Shown: positions 7,596 to 15,138, numbered from the stretch's first letter. The stretch is 28,921 nt of DNA from an uncultured Candidatus Melainabacteria bacterium (GCA_937927525.1 CALBDR010000165.1:1-28921), one strand, 5' to 3'. The notes: generated from the letters alone by a model not told the origin. Made by a program: numbers and translations.

Positions 7596-8705
7596 TTAAT
7601 AAGTAATCACAGAACGAATACTTTTGCCTTCATGCATTAAGTTAAATGCATCATTAATTTTTTCAAGTGGCATAGTATAACTCACCATATCATCTAAATT
7701 AATCTCTTTACTCATGTACTGATCAACAAAGCCAGGTAATTCTGACCTTCCTTTGATTCCACCGAAAGCAGTTCCACGCCAGACTCTACCTGTTACTAAC
7801 TGAAATGGTCTAGTTTTAATTTCTTGTCCAGCACCTGCTACGCCTATGATAATGGACTCTCCCCAGCCCTTATGACAGCACTCCAGTGCAGATCTCATTA
7901 AATCAACATTTCCTACGCATTCAAATGAATAATCTACGCCACCATCAGTTCTTTCAATTATTTCTTGGACTATATCTTTACTTAAGTCTTTAGGGTTGAT
8001 ACATTCAGTAGCTCCTAATTTTTCTGCTAAAGCAAATTTACCTGGGTTGACATCGATGGCAATAACCTTTCCAGCCTTTGCCATTTTAGCTCCTTGGATT
8101 ACTGAAAGACCGATTCCACCTAGCCCAAAAACCGCTATACTAGCACCTTCTTCAACTCTTGCTGTTTTTAAGACAGCACCGATACCAGTAGTTACTCCAC
8201 AGCCTAGCAAACAAACTTTTTCTAAAGGAGCTTCAGGGTTAATCTTCGCTAAAGCAATTTCAGGAACTACTGTGTACTCAGCGAAAGTAGATGTTCCCAT
8301 ATAATGAAAGATGGGTTTGCCATCTTTAGAAAAACGGGAAGTGCCGTCTGGCATTAAGCCTTTTCCTTGTGTTTCTCTTATTTTTTGACATAAGTTAGTT
8401 TTTCCAGAAAGACAGAACTTGCATTCTCCACATTCAGGAGTATAAAGTGGAATTACGTGATCACCAGGTTTTAAAGTTGAAACTCCTTCACCGATTTGCT
8501 CCACGATTCCTGCACCTTCGTGTCCTAAAATTGAAGGGAAAATACCTTCAGGATCAGCCCCTGAAAGTGTGTAAGCATCAGTGTGACAGACGCCTGTCGC
8601 TTTTAATTTCACTAAAACCTCTCCATCTTTAGGTTCTTCTAAGTCTACTTCTTCTATGATTAATGGTTTATTTGCTTCCCAAGCAACAGCTGCACGAACT
8701 TTCAT
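7596..8705 (-). CDS. frmA: S-(hydroxymethyl)glutathione dehydrogenase / class III alcohol dehydrogenase
   Basis: 369 residues, the family length. A zinc-dependent medium-chain dehydrogenase that oxidises S-hydroxymethylglutathione (formaldehyde adduct) with NAD+, and in some members reduces S-nitrosoglutathione. Catalytic zinc ligands are Cys40 (GVCHTD), His62-Glu63 (GHEGAG) and Cys169 (LLGCGVTTG). Structural zinc ligands are Cys92, Cys95, Cys98 and Cys106. The NAD site is GLGGIG (194-199) with Asp218 selecting NAD. LMPDGTSRF (117-124) is typical of class III rather than ethanol-type enzymes. It starts 15 nt after the stop of the SDR gene. A TATCTT box 7 nt before the ATG could give a separate leaderless transcript. 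Here it may clear aldehydes produced by photo-oxidation. Confidence 0.92.
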   Translation of the reverse strand: MKVRAAVAWEANKPLIIEEVDLEEPKDGEVLVKLKATGVCHTDAYTLSGADPEGIFPSILGHEGAGIVEQIGEGVSTLKPGDHVIPLYTPECGECKFCLSGKTNLCQKIRETQGKGLMPDGTSRFSKDGKPIFHYMGTSTFAEYTVVPEIALAKINPEAPLEKVCLLGCGVTTGIGAVLKTARVEEGASIAVFGLGGIGLSVIQGAKMAKAGKVIAIDVNPGKFALAEKLGATECINPKDLSKDIVQEIIERTDGGVDYSFECVGNVDLMRSALECCHKGWGESIIIGVAGAGQEIKTRPFQLVTGRVWRGTAFGGIKGRSELPGFVDQYMSKEINLDDMVSYTMPLEKINDAFNLMHEGKSIRSVITY

Positions 8706-8720
8706 AGTTTATAAGATACA

Positions 8721-10220
8721 CTATTTATTAATCTTTGGCTTGGGCTTATAGTTAATAATGGCTTTAGCCATTTCTTTAAAAATGAAAAAGTGAACTGGAA
8801 TTAAAATATACCAGTAAAGTCTTCCTAGAAGCCCTTTAGGGTGGAAAGTGGCTCTGATAACAAAGATTTTTTTTTCGTTTCTTTCTTTTATTTTAAATTC
8901 CAACCAGGCTTCACCTGGCAATTTCATTTCTGCAAACAGTAATAGATGTTTATGTTTTCTATTTGCGATTAAAACCCTCCAGAAGTCTAAAGCATCTCCA
9001 GGCTCTAAGAGATTCTCGCTTCTTCGTCCACGTCTTAAACCTACTCCACCTACAAGTTTATCAAGAAATCCTCTTATTTCCCAGGCCCAGTCCATATAGT
9101 ACCAACCTCTTTTGCCACCTATGTTCCAGAGATTTTCAACTACTTCATTCACGTCTCTATCAAATTCAATTTCGTTCTCTTCGATAAAGACACCTTTCTG
9201 CCTATCGTAAAGTCTTTCGATGCTATCTAAATACAAGGAATCTTCCATAGCTCCTTTAACAAGAGAGTCTGTCCAGCTTGAAAATACATTGTTAGTATTA
9301 ACGCGGTAGAGTGCGCGCTTTACGGCTGTTTCGTAGTCGTAACATTTATGCTGAGGAATGATACTTTTAATTCCATCATGTTTGCAGATCACTTCATTTT
9401 TCAAACTATCTACCAAAGCTCGTGCTAGAGAAAAGGTCGTAGAAGTTACTAAAAAAAGCCAGTATGAGGAAAAGCGTGTGCTCATGAATGGGATATCTAT
9501 TACCCATCTCTTTAAACCACGGACTCTGGCATAACCGAGTAACATTTCTTTATATGTGAGGATATCGGGTCCTCCGATATCAAAGACTTGATCAAATGCT
9601 TCATGCTTCAAGAGGACTGCCAGAAGATAGCGCATGACGTCATAAATTGCTATTGGCTGGCATTTGTTACTAACCCATTTAGGAGTGAACATTATGGGGA
9701 GCTTTTCGACGAGGTCACGAATCATTTCGAAAGAAGCACTCCCGGAGCCGATAATAATTGCAGCTCTTAAAACAGTTAAATGATATTTTCCTTCTTTTAA
9801 AATTTCCTCGACATGTACTCTAGAGCTGAGGTGTTTAGAAAGTCTCTGGTCGTTGGCTATGCCACCTAGATATATGGTTTGCTGAATTTCCGTATCAGCT
9901 ACTAATTTTATAAAATTCTTTGCACACAGAGTTTCAAGATCATAGAAATCACTTTTCGGTTTTGATGCTGACATTGAGTGTACTAAATAATAAGCAGCGG
10001 CTATATCTTTGGGCATTTCTTCGCAGCTACTTAAATCCATCAAATCTCCCTGTATTACTTTTAGTGATTCAGGGTTTGAGTTTGTAAATTTCCTATAGCA
10101 TTTATAATCAAAACGCCTATGATCTCTTACTAGAGCAACAACATTATGACCGGCAGACAAAAGGTAATTAATTAACCTTTTACCGATGTAGCCATTTGCA
10201 CCAGTTACTAGAATTCTCAT
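8721..10220 (-). CDS. SDR-family NAD(P)-binding protein with C-terminal DUF2867 domain
   Basis: 499 residues. The N-terminal half is an atypical/extended SDR resembling NAD(P)H-binding YbjT-type proteins: ILVTGANGYIGKRL with GANGYIG at 7-13, LKVIQGDLMD, YYLVHSM and VLRAAIIIGSGSASFEMIRD. A lipid-associated or hydrophobic linker follows (about 240-275), then a DUF2867-type region (about 345-485) containing GGKRGWYYMDWAWEIRG, LLEPGDALDFWRVL and the FHPKGLLGRLYWYILIPVH ending typical of the family. The reaction is unknown. From memory, proteins of this architecture are often neighbours of photolyases and TIGR01777 epimerases in light-induced gene sets, as here. It lies 18 nt after the epimerase stop, so it is probably in the same operon. 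A TATAAT 8 nt before its ATG may add an internal promoter. Confidence 0.88.
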   Translation of the reverse strand: MRILVTGANGYIGKRLINYLLSAGHNVVALVRDHRRFDYKCYRKFTNSNPESLKVIQGDLMDLSSCEEMPKDIAAAYYLVHSMSASKPKSDFYDLETLCAKNFIKLVADTEIQQTIYLGGIANDQRLSKHLSSRVHVEEILKEGKYHLTVLRAAIIIGSGSASFEMIRDLVEKLPIMFTPKWVSNKCQPIAIYDVMRYLLAVLLKHEAFDQVFDIGGPDILTYKEMLLGYARVRGLKRWVIDIPFMSTRFSSYWLFLVTSTTFSLARALVDSLKNEVICKHDGIKSIIPQHKCYDYETAVKRALYRVNTNNVFSSWTDSLVKGAMEDSLYLDSIERLYDRQKGVFIEENEIEFDRDVNEVVENLWNIGGKRGWYYMDWAWEIRGFLDKLVGGVGLRRGRRSENLLEPGDALDFWRVLIANRKHKHLLLFAEMKLPGEAWLEFKIKERNEKKIFVIRATFHPKGLLGRLYWYILIPVHFFIFKEMAKAIINYKPKPKINK

Positions 10221-10238
10221 CTAATTTTATTATACGCG

Positions 10239-11639
10239 TTAAACGTTTGTTATAACTTTCTCAGCTTTACCTAGCATATGCCTTAAGGCTGATTCTAGAG
10301 TCGGGTAGCTAAACTCATATCCAGTATTCCTAAGTACTTTAGAGTCTACTTTAGTGCTAGAAAGTAAAAGTGCATCAGCCATTTCTCCTAGAGCTAGTTT
10401 TAAAGCAAAAGCTGGTGCTGGAAATAAAGCCGGTCTGAATAGTACTTTCGCTAGAACTTTAGTGAATTCTTTATTCTGAACTGGTTCTGGTGCTACTAAG
10501 TTTACTGGACCTGATATATCTTCATTCATAATACAGTGGTGAATTGCACCTACTACATCATCTAAGGCAATCCAGCTCATCCATTGCTTACCATTGCCTA
10601 GGTTCCCACCACCACCGATTTGGAAGATTGGTAGCATTTTAGCTAAGGCACCATCTCTAGGATCAAGGACAACACCAATTCTAGTGTTTACTACTCTGAT
10701 ACCTTTGTCTTTAGCAGCACTTGTAGCATTTTCCCACTCTTGGCAGGTTTTTCCTAAAAAGTCATCTGCACTCTTCGAGTCTTCATCAAATAATGAATCC
10801 TGACCGTCTCCATAAAAACCAATAGCTGAAGCACAGATTAAAGTTTTAGGTGGGTTCTTTAAGCTAATTAATTCCTTGACTAAGAATTCTGTTCCTTCTA
10901 CTCTTGAGTCTCTAATTTTTTGTTTTTGTGCTTCTGACCATCTTTTAGATGCAATATTTTCACCAGCTAGATGTACAACAACATCTAAACCTTCAAGTTT
11001 TTCTTTTTTTCTAATTTCACCAGGAGCATTTTCTTCTGGCAAAGACCAAGTTACTTGATTGTTAGCTTCAGTCCTACCTAGGGTTAAAACTTGGTGACCA
11101 CCCGAGCTTAAAAAGTCTACTAAAGCTGAACCTACAAGTCCGCTTGCCCCTACAATTAATATTTTCATTTTTGTTCTCTCCTTATATCTGTAGTGTCGTT
11201 TAATATCATTCGTGATTACTTGAAATCTATATTTAAATAATTTTTTCAGCTTATCTATCGCAAAATGTTTAGAGCCTAAAGAATGAAAAACTGGCATTTT
11301 AAAATTGACACTCTCTACTAAAAGAGAATTCTCATCATTAAGCTTTTGCATTTGATGTTTATGAGTCCATTTAGAAAAAGGACCTTTTACTTGTGAATCA
11401 CAGAATTGTTTGCCCTCGATAACATCGTGTATTTCAAGGTTCCATCTTAGACCGAGCGGTCCTAGTAATAACTTAATATCCACTTCAGAGCCATTCTCTA
11501 GCTTATCAGGGTGTTTATTTACCATTACCTTCTCCCAAGGTGGAATTAAACGATCTAAAGCTTTAGGCATGTTATGCCAATTGAATAAATATCCTGCATC
11601 GCAAGGGATGATTTGTGAAAACTCGATTTCTTCGACCAT
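10239..11639 (-). CDS. SRPBCC domain fused to TIGR01777-family epimerase (YfcH/SulA-like)
   Basis: 466 residues, two domains. Residues 1-150 form an SRPBCC (START-like) ligand-binding fold: FSQIIPCDAGYLFNWHN, then GSEVDIKLLLGPLGLRWNLE and GPFSKWTHKHQM. Residues 158-460 are a TIGR01777 NAD(P)-dependent epimerase: GASGLVGS (164-171), VVHLAGENIASKRW, LICASAIGFYGDG, GNGKQWMSWIALDDVVGAI and the C-terminal PVNLVAPEPV region. The substrate is unknown. The start has a good AAAGGAG at 9 nt. An internal ATG (Met158) at the domain boundary has its own AAGGAG, so the epimerase may also be made alone. It is first in a leftward operon with the DUF2867 SDR and class III ADH, behind a candidate operator. Confidence 0.9.
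   Translation of the reverse strand: MVEEIEFSQIIPCDAGYLFNWHNMPKALDRLIPPWEKVMVNKHPDKLENGSEVDIKLLLGPLGLRWNLEIHDVIEGKQFCDSQVKGPFSKWTHKHQMQKLNDENSLLVESVNFKMPVFHSLGSKHFAIDKLKKLFKYRFQVITNDIKRHYRYKERTKMKILIVGASGLVGSALVDFLSSGGHQVLTLGRTEANNQVTWSLPEENAPGEIRKKEKLEGLDVVVHLAGENIASKRWSEAQKQKIRDSRVEGTEFLVKELISLKNPPKTLICASAIGFYGDGQDSLFDEDSKSADDFLGKTCQEWENATSAAKDKGIRVVNTRIGVVLDPRDGALAKMLPIFQIGGGGNLGNGKQWMSWIALDDVVGAIHHCIMNEDISGPVNLVAPEPVQNKEFTKVLAKVLFRPALFPAPAFALKLALGEMADALLLSSTKVDSKVLRNTGYEFSYPTLESALRHMLGKAEKVITNV
11166..11183 (-). promoter_or_regulatory. Internal ribosome-binding site at the SRPBCC/epimerase boundary
   Basis: AAGGAG (11183-11178) lies 9 nt before an in-frame ATG (11168-11166) that opens MKILIVGASGLVGS, exactly where free-standing TIGR01777 proteins begin. 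Translation from here would give a 309-residue epimerase without the SRPBCC domain. Confidence 0.5.
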
Positions 11640-11683
11640 GCCTTAGTCTCCTTTTAGCTCTTCTTTCCCCTTAAAAAAAGTAA

Positions 11684-11718
11684 CCAGAAACCACGTGAAG
11701 AGAAAACATGATTTCTGG
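11684..11718. promoter_or_regulatory. Imperfect 12-bp inverted repeat, candidate operator of the SDR operon
   Basis: Arms CCAGAAACCACG (11684-11695) and CATGATTTCTGG (11707-11718) pair at 10 of 12 positions across an 11-bp spacer. It sits 45-80 bp upstream of the SRPBCC-epimerase ATG and next to the 3' end of the LOV-LytTR gene. It lacks a T tract, so it is more likely a binding site than a terminator. No binding partner is proven. Confidence 0.4.
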
Positions 11719-11755
11719 CATAAGCTGGTTTTGTGTGTATATGTAAAATGATAGT

Positions 11756-11830
11756 ATGGAAAGTTTATATTTTAGTAAAGAATTAGATGAATGGAGTATT
11801 CATGTCTTAAAGCAACAAATTACCGTGTGA
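11756..11830 (+). CDS. Possible 24-residue peptide or gene remnant
   Basis: A short frame (begins MESLYFSKELDEW) between the SDR operon and the LOV-LytTR gene. TAAAAT (11744-11749) lies 6 nt before its ATG, like other putative leaderless genes here; there is no Shine-Dalgarno sequence. No family is recognised. It could be a small peptide, the truncated start of a lost gene, or chance. Confidence 0.2.
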   Translation: MESLYFSKELDEWSIHVLKQQITV

Positions 11831-11839
11831 AGTGACAAT

Positions 11840-12607
11840 TTATTGAACCTGTAAATCTTTGAGAATTGACTTTGAACCACTCCTAGAAGCTGTAATTTCA
11901 GCTTCTCTCTTGTCCTTAAGAACGATATCATAAGTACCATCACCGTTAGGAATCATGTGCTCAATGTAATTAAGATTGATTAAGGCACCTTTATTTGCTT
12001 TATAAAATTCACAGTGTGAAAGACGCTTTTCAAGTTTTTCAATAGTGAAATAAGTTGGAAAATCTTTATCTTTAGTATGTATTACCACTTGTCTACTTTG
12101 TCTTTCGATATAAATAATCTGCTCAGGGGAAAGGAGTCTAATACTTCCTTCTTCATAGTCCTTAACTGCAATTTTGTTGGATTTGTGTTTTGCAAGTTCT
12201 TGTCCTAAGATTTCTCTTCTCGTAACGTCATTTTGTACCCCGATGAAATGAGTGGTTTTACCTGTCTTATCTTTTATGGGAGATAAGTAAAGTTCGTTAT
12301 AGAAAAGTGTTCCATCCTTTCTATAGTTCTTAAGAACTACGACACAATCTTCACCTTCATTAAGACAGTGTCTTAAAAGCTCTAATTGAGGTTGATCTGT
12401 GTCATCACCTTGAAGAAATCTACAGTTTCTTCCCATAACTTCATCTCTTAGATAGCCAGTAACTTTTTCAAAACCTTTATTCACATAAATTAGAGGTTGA
12501 TCCTCTTGTTGCATGTCTGCTATAGCTATTCCGCAACTGGTAGACTCTAAAGCAAAATTCTTCAATTCCTTAGAGACGAATTCATCAGATAAAGGCGGAA
12601 TACTCAT
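11840..12607 (-). CDS. LOV-LytTR blue-light-responsive transcription regulator
   Basis: 255 residues. Residues about 15-130 form a LOV-type PAS domain with the full photoactive signature GRNCRFLQ (59-66): Cys62 would form the flavin adduct. FMN-contacting residues are also kept: Asn94 and Asn104 in KNYRKDGTLFYNE, and Gln125 in FIGVQNDVT, the residue that relays the signal. Residues about 146-253 form a LytTR DNA-binding domain (LLSPEQIIYIERQSRQVVI, FYKANKGALINLNYI, ASRSGSKSIL). Family knowledge says blue light makes a Cys-flavin bond and changes DNA binding. The ATG follows an extended -10 (TGc-TAAAAT) by 8 nt, so the mRNA is probably leaderless. It is divergent from the DUF309-DCC gene and next to the SDR operon, its most likely targets. 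Confidence 0.93.
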   Translation of the reverse strand: MSIPPLSDEFVSKELKNFALESTSCGIAIADMQQEDQPLIYVNKGFEKVTGYLRDEVMGRNCRFLQGDDTDQPQLELLRHCLNEGEDCVVVLKNYRKDGTLFYNELYLSPIKDKTGKTTHFIGVQNDVTRREILGQELAKHKSNKIAVKDYEEGSIRLLSPEQIIYIERQSRQVVIHTKDKDFPTYFTIEKLEKRLSHCEFYKANKGALINLNYIEHMIPNGDGTYDIVLKDKREAEITASRSGSKSILKDLQVQ

Positions 12608-12644
12608 TTATGAAGATTTTAGCAGATTGTGGAATAATTTATAT
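12608..12644. promoter_or_regulatory. Compact 37-bp divergent promoter between LOV-LytTR and DUF309-DCC genes
   Basis: Minus strand: TGc-TAAAAT (-10 at 12621-12616), 8 nt before the LOV-LytTR ATG. Plus strand: AATAAT (12633-12638), 6 nt before the DUF309-DCC ATG, a weaker match. Both -35 regions would fall inside the opposite gene. Neither side has room for a leader with a Shine-Dalgarno sequence. Confidence 0.45.
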
Positions 12645-13379
12645 ATGCTGGTTATTCTAATCGAATCAGTCCGACTTTTTAATAAAGGAAAGTTCTTTCA
12701 AGCACACGAGCAATTGGAAGAACTCTGGAAATCCTATGATTCCAAGGACAGGTGCTACTATCAAGCTTTAATTCAATTAATGGTTACTTGCCATCTTCTC
12801 AGTGAAAACCGCGTCGAAGGCGCTATTAAAGTAACTAAAAGAGCAGCTAATAATTTAAAGGACTACAGCAATCATATCGCTGCTATAGATATGGTCAGGC
12901 TGTTAAAGGATGTTTATGAGATTTTAGAAATTGCTACTGACTGCGAAAATCTCGCAGACTCTAAGGATAAAACCAACTCATTAAAAGTTAAACTAGCTCT
13001 CTCAAGGATTAAAATTCATACTAAAGACGTAATCTTTTATGATGATACTTGCGGCATGTGTAAGAATTTAGCTGGTTTTAATTTAGCTATAGTTAATAAC
13101 TTTGGTATTGAGTTTTTAGCTCTCAGTAGTGACTTTGCGCAGAGAATTTTAAAACTTCCTATCCCTTCTCGTACCGATGAAATCAAAATGTTTACTAAAG
13201 ATTTTACTTTATTATCAGGTATTGATGTCTTTTTATGTATTTTAAGTAAAATTCCTATATTTGTTCCTATTCTCTGGATTTTGGAGATCCCACCTGTACG
13301 TTCTGCCTTTAAAAGATCTTACCGTTTAATTGCTGAGAATAGGTATAAATTCAATCCTAGTAAAAATAAAGTTTCTTAA
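12645..13379 (+). CDS. DUF309 - DCC (DUF393, YuxK-like thiol oxidoreductase) fusion protein
   Basis: 244 residues from the ATG at 12645. The frame continues upstream to 12513, but that would overlap the LOV-LytTR gene by 95 bp antisense, and the DUF309 homology begins at the later ATG. Residues about 5-72 match DUF309 (LFNKGKFFQAHEQLEELW, YYQALIQLMV, EGAIKVTKRAANNL). Residues about 127-235 match the DCC/DUF393 family: VIFYDDTCGMCKNL with the Cys136-Cys139 redox pair, and a hydrophobic, Pro-containing tail (about 190-220) that may touch the membrane. DCC proteins are predicted thiol-disulfide oxidoreductases of unknown substrate. The divergent promoter shared with the LOV regulator suggests light control. 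Confidence 0.85.
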   Translation: MLVILIESVRLFNKGKFFQAHEQLEELWKSYDSKDRCYYQALIQLMVTCHLLSENRVEGAIKVTKRAANNLKDYSNHIAAIDMVRLLKDVYEILEIATDCENLADSKDKTNSLKVKLALSRIKIHTKDVIFYDDTCGMCKNLAGFNLAIVNNFGIEFLALSSDFAQRILKLPIPSRTDEIKMFTKDFTLLSGIDVFLCILSKIPIFVPILWILEIPPVRSAFKRSYRLIAENRYKFNPSKNKVS

Positions 13380-13386
13380 TCGAGTA

Positions 13387-13494
13387 TTACACAATGATTA
13401 AGTTATAACTTACAAAACTAACTAAAAATACTAAAACTACAAAATCCCAAACGATTTTTTTCTGGACAAGTTCTCTTCTTCTGATTTTATACAT
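13387..13494 (-). CDS. Small single-pass membrane protein, 35 residues
   Basis: A short gene convergent with the DUF309-DCC gene. The ATG (13494) is preceded by a perfect AAGGAG at 8 nt (13508-13503), the best Shine-Dalgarno sequence nearby. The product has a basic N-terminus (MYKIRRRELVQKK) and one hydrophobic segment (IVWDFVVLVFLVSFVSYN) reaching nearly to the C-terminus, a classic small membrane protein with its N-terminus inside. No family is recognised; toxin, regulator or chaperone-like roles are all possible. The T/C-rich upstream region to 13662 contains no other gene I can support. Confidence 0.5.
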   Translation of the reverse strand: MYKIRRRELVQKKIVWDFVVLVFLVSFVSYNLIIV

Positions 13495-13662
13495 TTTCTT
13501 TTCTCCTTCTTTTCGATTTTCCGATTTACCTGCCCGTACGCTTATATGTGTCTTTTTCTTTCTGTGACCTTCTTTCCTAGACCATTTGATGCACAGTAAT
13601 AATTAAAGCTAGGTTAATTTTATGAAAAATTTTTATCAAATTTATTTTTCTCTTCCCTTTGT

Positions 13663-14340
13663 ATGATTGTTATGGTGGTGATTTCGGACATTAATTCGAA
13701 TCAACAGGGCGAGCAATGGGGCTCTAATTCAGTCTCAGAAAGAAATTCTTTTAATCCATTAAACTATTACTTATCTTTATATGAGAAGCAAGAGAAAGCT
13801 ATCAAAGAAGGTGGCGAAATAGTTCTGCTTAGGTATCCAGACGGTGGGTCTTTTAAAATATCCACTTTAGATCCAGAATATAAATGGCATAAAGAGCAGA
13901 TTGCGATAATGGAGTTCTTTAATGAAACAGCTAGCTATGGCGCAAATTCTTCTAGGCAAGAAGCAGAAACTGCTCAAAGGATTTTTGCTAATGCTGGCTT
14001 TATCGGGGCAAGTGGTGAAGCAGCGATTCCACTAGAGATTCAGTCCAGAATTGGGAGCTCAGCTTTAAAGGATGAGACTTTAAGTCAATCTAATTTAAGT
14101 GATTTATCTGGCGCCATAGGACAAACTAGTGCTTTTAGATCTCTAAGTAACGATATTGTTTCTTTACAAGACCAATTGGAAAACCATCCAGCATTTTTTA
14201 CACTAAGTATAGAGCAGCTTACTGAGCTTAAAAATCAAAATAATTTGGCTGCTAATTTTAATTTTACACAAAAAGAATTAGCTTCTATTCCTGTCGGTGA
14301 TTTGAAGAGCATGATTAATTATTTAGATAGACAGGCTTAA
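13663..14340 (+). CDS. Hypothetical protein, paralog of the next gene
   Basis: 225 residues; no family recognised, no signal peptide or membrane segment. It shares an order of motifs with the next gene: hydrophobic strand plus turn (VLLRYPDGGSF), EQIAIMEFFNETAS, AQRIFANAG, AIPLEIQSRI, a Ser/Leu-rich helix, NHPAFFTLS, and the C-terminal DLKSMINYLDRQ. The start is unsure: the first ATG lies inside a TATGAT box (13662-13667). If that box is the -10, transcription would begin near a GTG codon at 13675, exactly 7 nt on, giving a leaderless message and a product four residues shorter. No Shine-Dalgarno sequence is seen. The predicted protein is soluble and mostly helical. Confidence 0.7.
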   Translation: MIVMVVISDINSNQQGEQWGSNSVSERNSFNPLNYYLSLYEKQEKAIKEGGEIVLLRYPDGGSFKISTLDPEYKWHKEQIAIMEFFNETASYGANSSRQEAETAQRIFANAGFIGASGEAAIPLEIQSRIGSSALKDETLSQSNLSDLSGAIGQTSAFRSLSNDIVSLQDQLENHPAFFTLSIEQLTELKNQNNLAANFNFTQKELASIPVGDLKSMINYLDRQA

Positions 14341-14440
14341 TTTTAAAAATTTAAGTCAAAAAAATATTCATATTACGTTTTATTGTTAGAAAGTCATAGC
14401 TTTCCTGTTCACGCGCGGGGTATCAGTGTAGAAGGAAGAC

Positions 14441-15124
14441 ATGGCAAACTTAACACTGGGCAGCGATGCTTATCCAAGTAATTTAGGGATAAGCAATTCA
14501 ATATTTAGTACTGGAACTTATCCTAAAAATTTTGGTGTAAATATTCTGAACAACGCTCTAGGTATTTATGGTCAAGTAGATGATCCACGTAAGGTAGTTA
14601 CTATTTATTTCCCTGGTTACTTTCTTGAGTTGAAGGAAGGTGATCCTAGTATTCCCTATGAGCAGGAGCAAGCTAAGATAGCTCGTTTCTATGAAGCAAT
14701 ACTTTCGATGGCCTCTGTAGACTCTATGGCAAACGCAGCTAAAGAAATATTTGGTGAAGATCTTGATGGTGTCGATGAAATAGAACTTCCTCCAGAGGTT
14801 GAGTATACTTTAACTTCGTGGTTAGATGTTTCTAACGAACAGAGCTCAGAGTCTTTGAGTAGTGGTGCTGTTAAAGAGTTGCTTGGGGGAACTGAAGCCT
14901 ATAAAACCAAGTTAAGAAACATAGCTTGGAAAGCAGAGGGCATAAAAAATCATCCTGTATTTAATTTGTCTCCAGAAGTAAAGGATTATTTAGAATCAAA
15001 AGGGCTTGATCTTGCTTTAATTCAAAGTCCAGCTTTTTTAGCTTCTACTAGTGAAAAAGATCTTAAGCAGTTAATCGGATATCTAAATAAATATCAAGAA
15101 GAGATAAAATTAAAGAAAGATTAA
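14441..15124 (+). CDS. Hypothetical protein, paralog of the previous gene
   Basis: 227 residues, family unknown. Motifs matching the upstream gene in order are VTIYFPGYFLEL, EQAKIARFYEAILSMAS, AAKEIFGED, IELPPEVEYTL, SSGAVKELLGG, NHPVFNLSPEV and DLKQLIGYLNKYQ. The N-terminal 35 residues (Gly, Ser, Asn and Tyr-rich, with two 'YP.N.G' echoes at about 11-16 and 27-32) are unique to this copy. There is no signal peptide. The ATG has an AGAAGGA purine stretch at about 5 nt, unlike its paralog, so the two may be translated differently. The 100-bp gap between them holds only a weak AT hairpin. Confidence 0.72.
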   Translation: MANLTLGSDAYPSNLGISNSIFSTGTYPKNFGVNILNNALGIYGQVDDPRKVVTIYFPGYFLELKEGDPSIPYEQEQAKIARFYEAILSMASVDSMANAAKEIFGEDLDGVDEIELPPEVEYTLTSWLDVSNEQSSESLSSGAVKELLGGTEAYKTKLRNIAWKAEGIKNHPVFNLSPEVKDYLESKGLDLALIQSPAFLASTSEKDLKQLIGYLNKYQEEIKLKKD

Positions 15125-15138
15125 GTCTAAAGATAATT

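Noticed and set aside
8447..9187. Plus-strand frames opposite the ADH and SDR genes
   Set aside because: They are antisense to well-conserved domains and have no start signals or protein-like composition.
12513..12644. Longer start for the DUF309-DCC gene
   Set aside because: It would run 95 bp antisense through the N-terminus of the LOV-LytTR gene. DUF309 similarity starts at the ATG at 12645.
14341..14375. Hairpin CTTAA...TTTAAG after the first paralog as a terminator
   Set aside because: It is nearly all A-T with mismatches and no clean T run, too weak to call.
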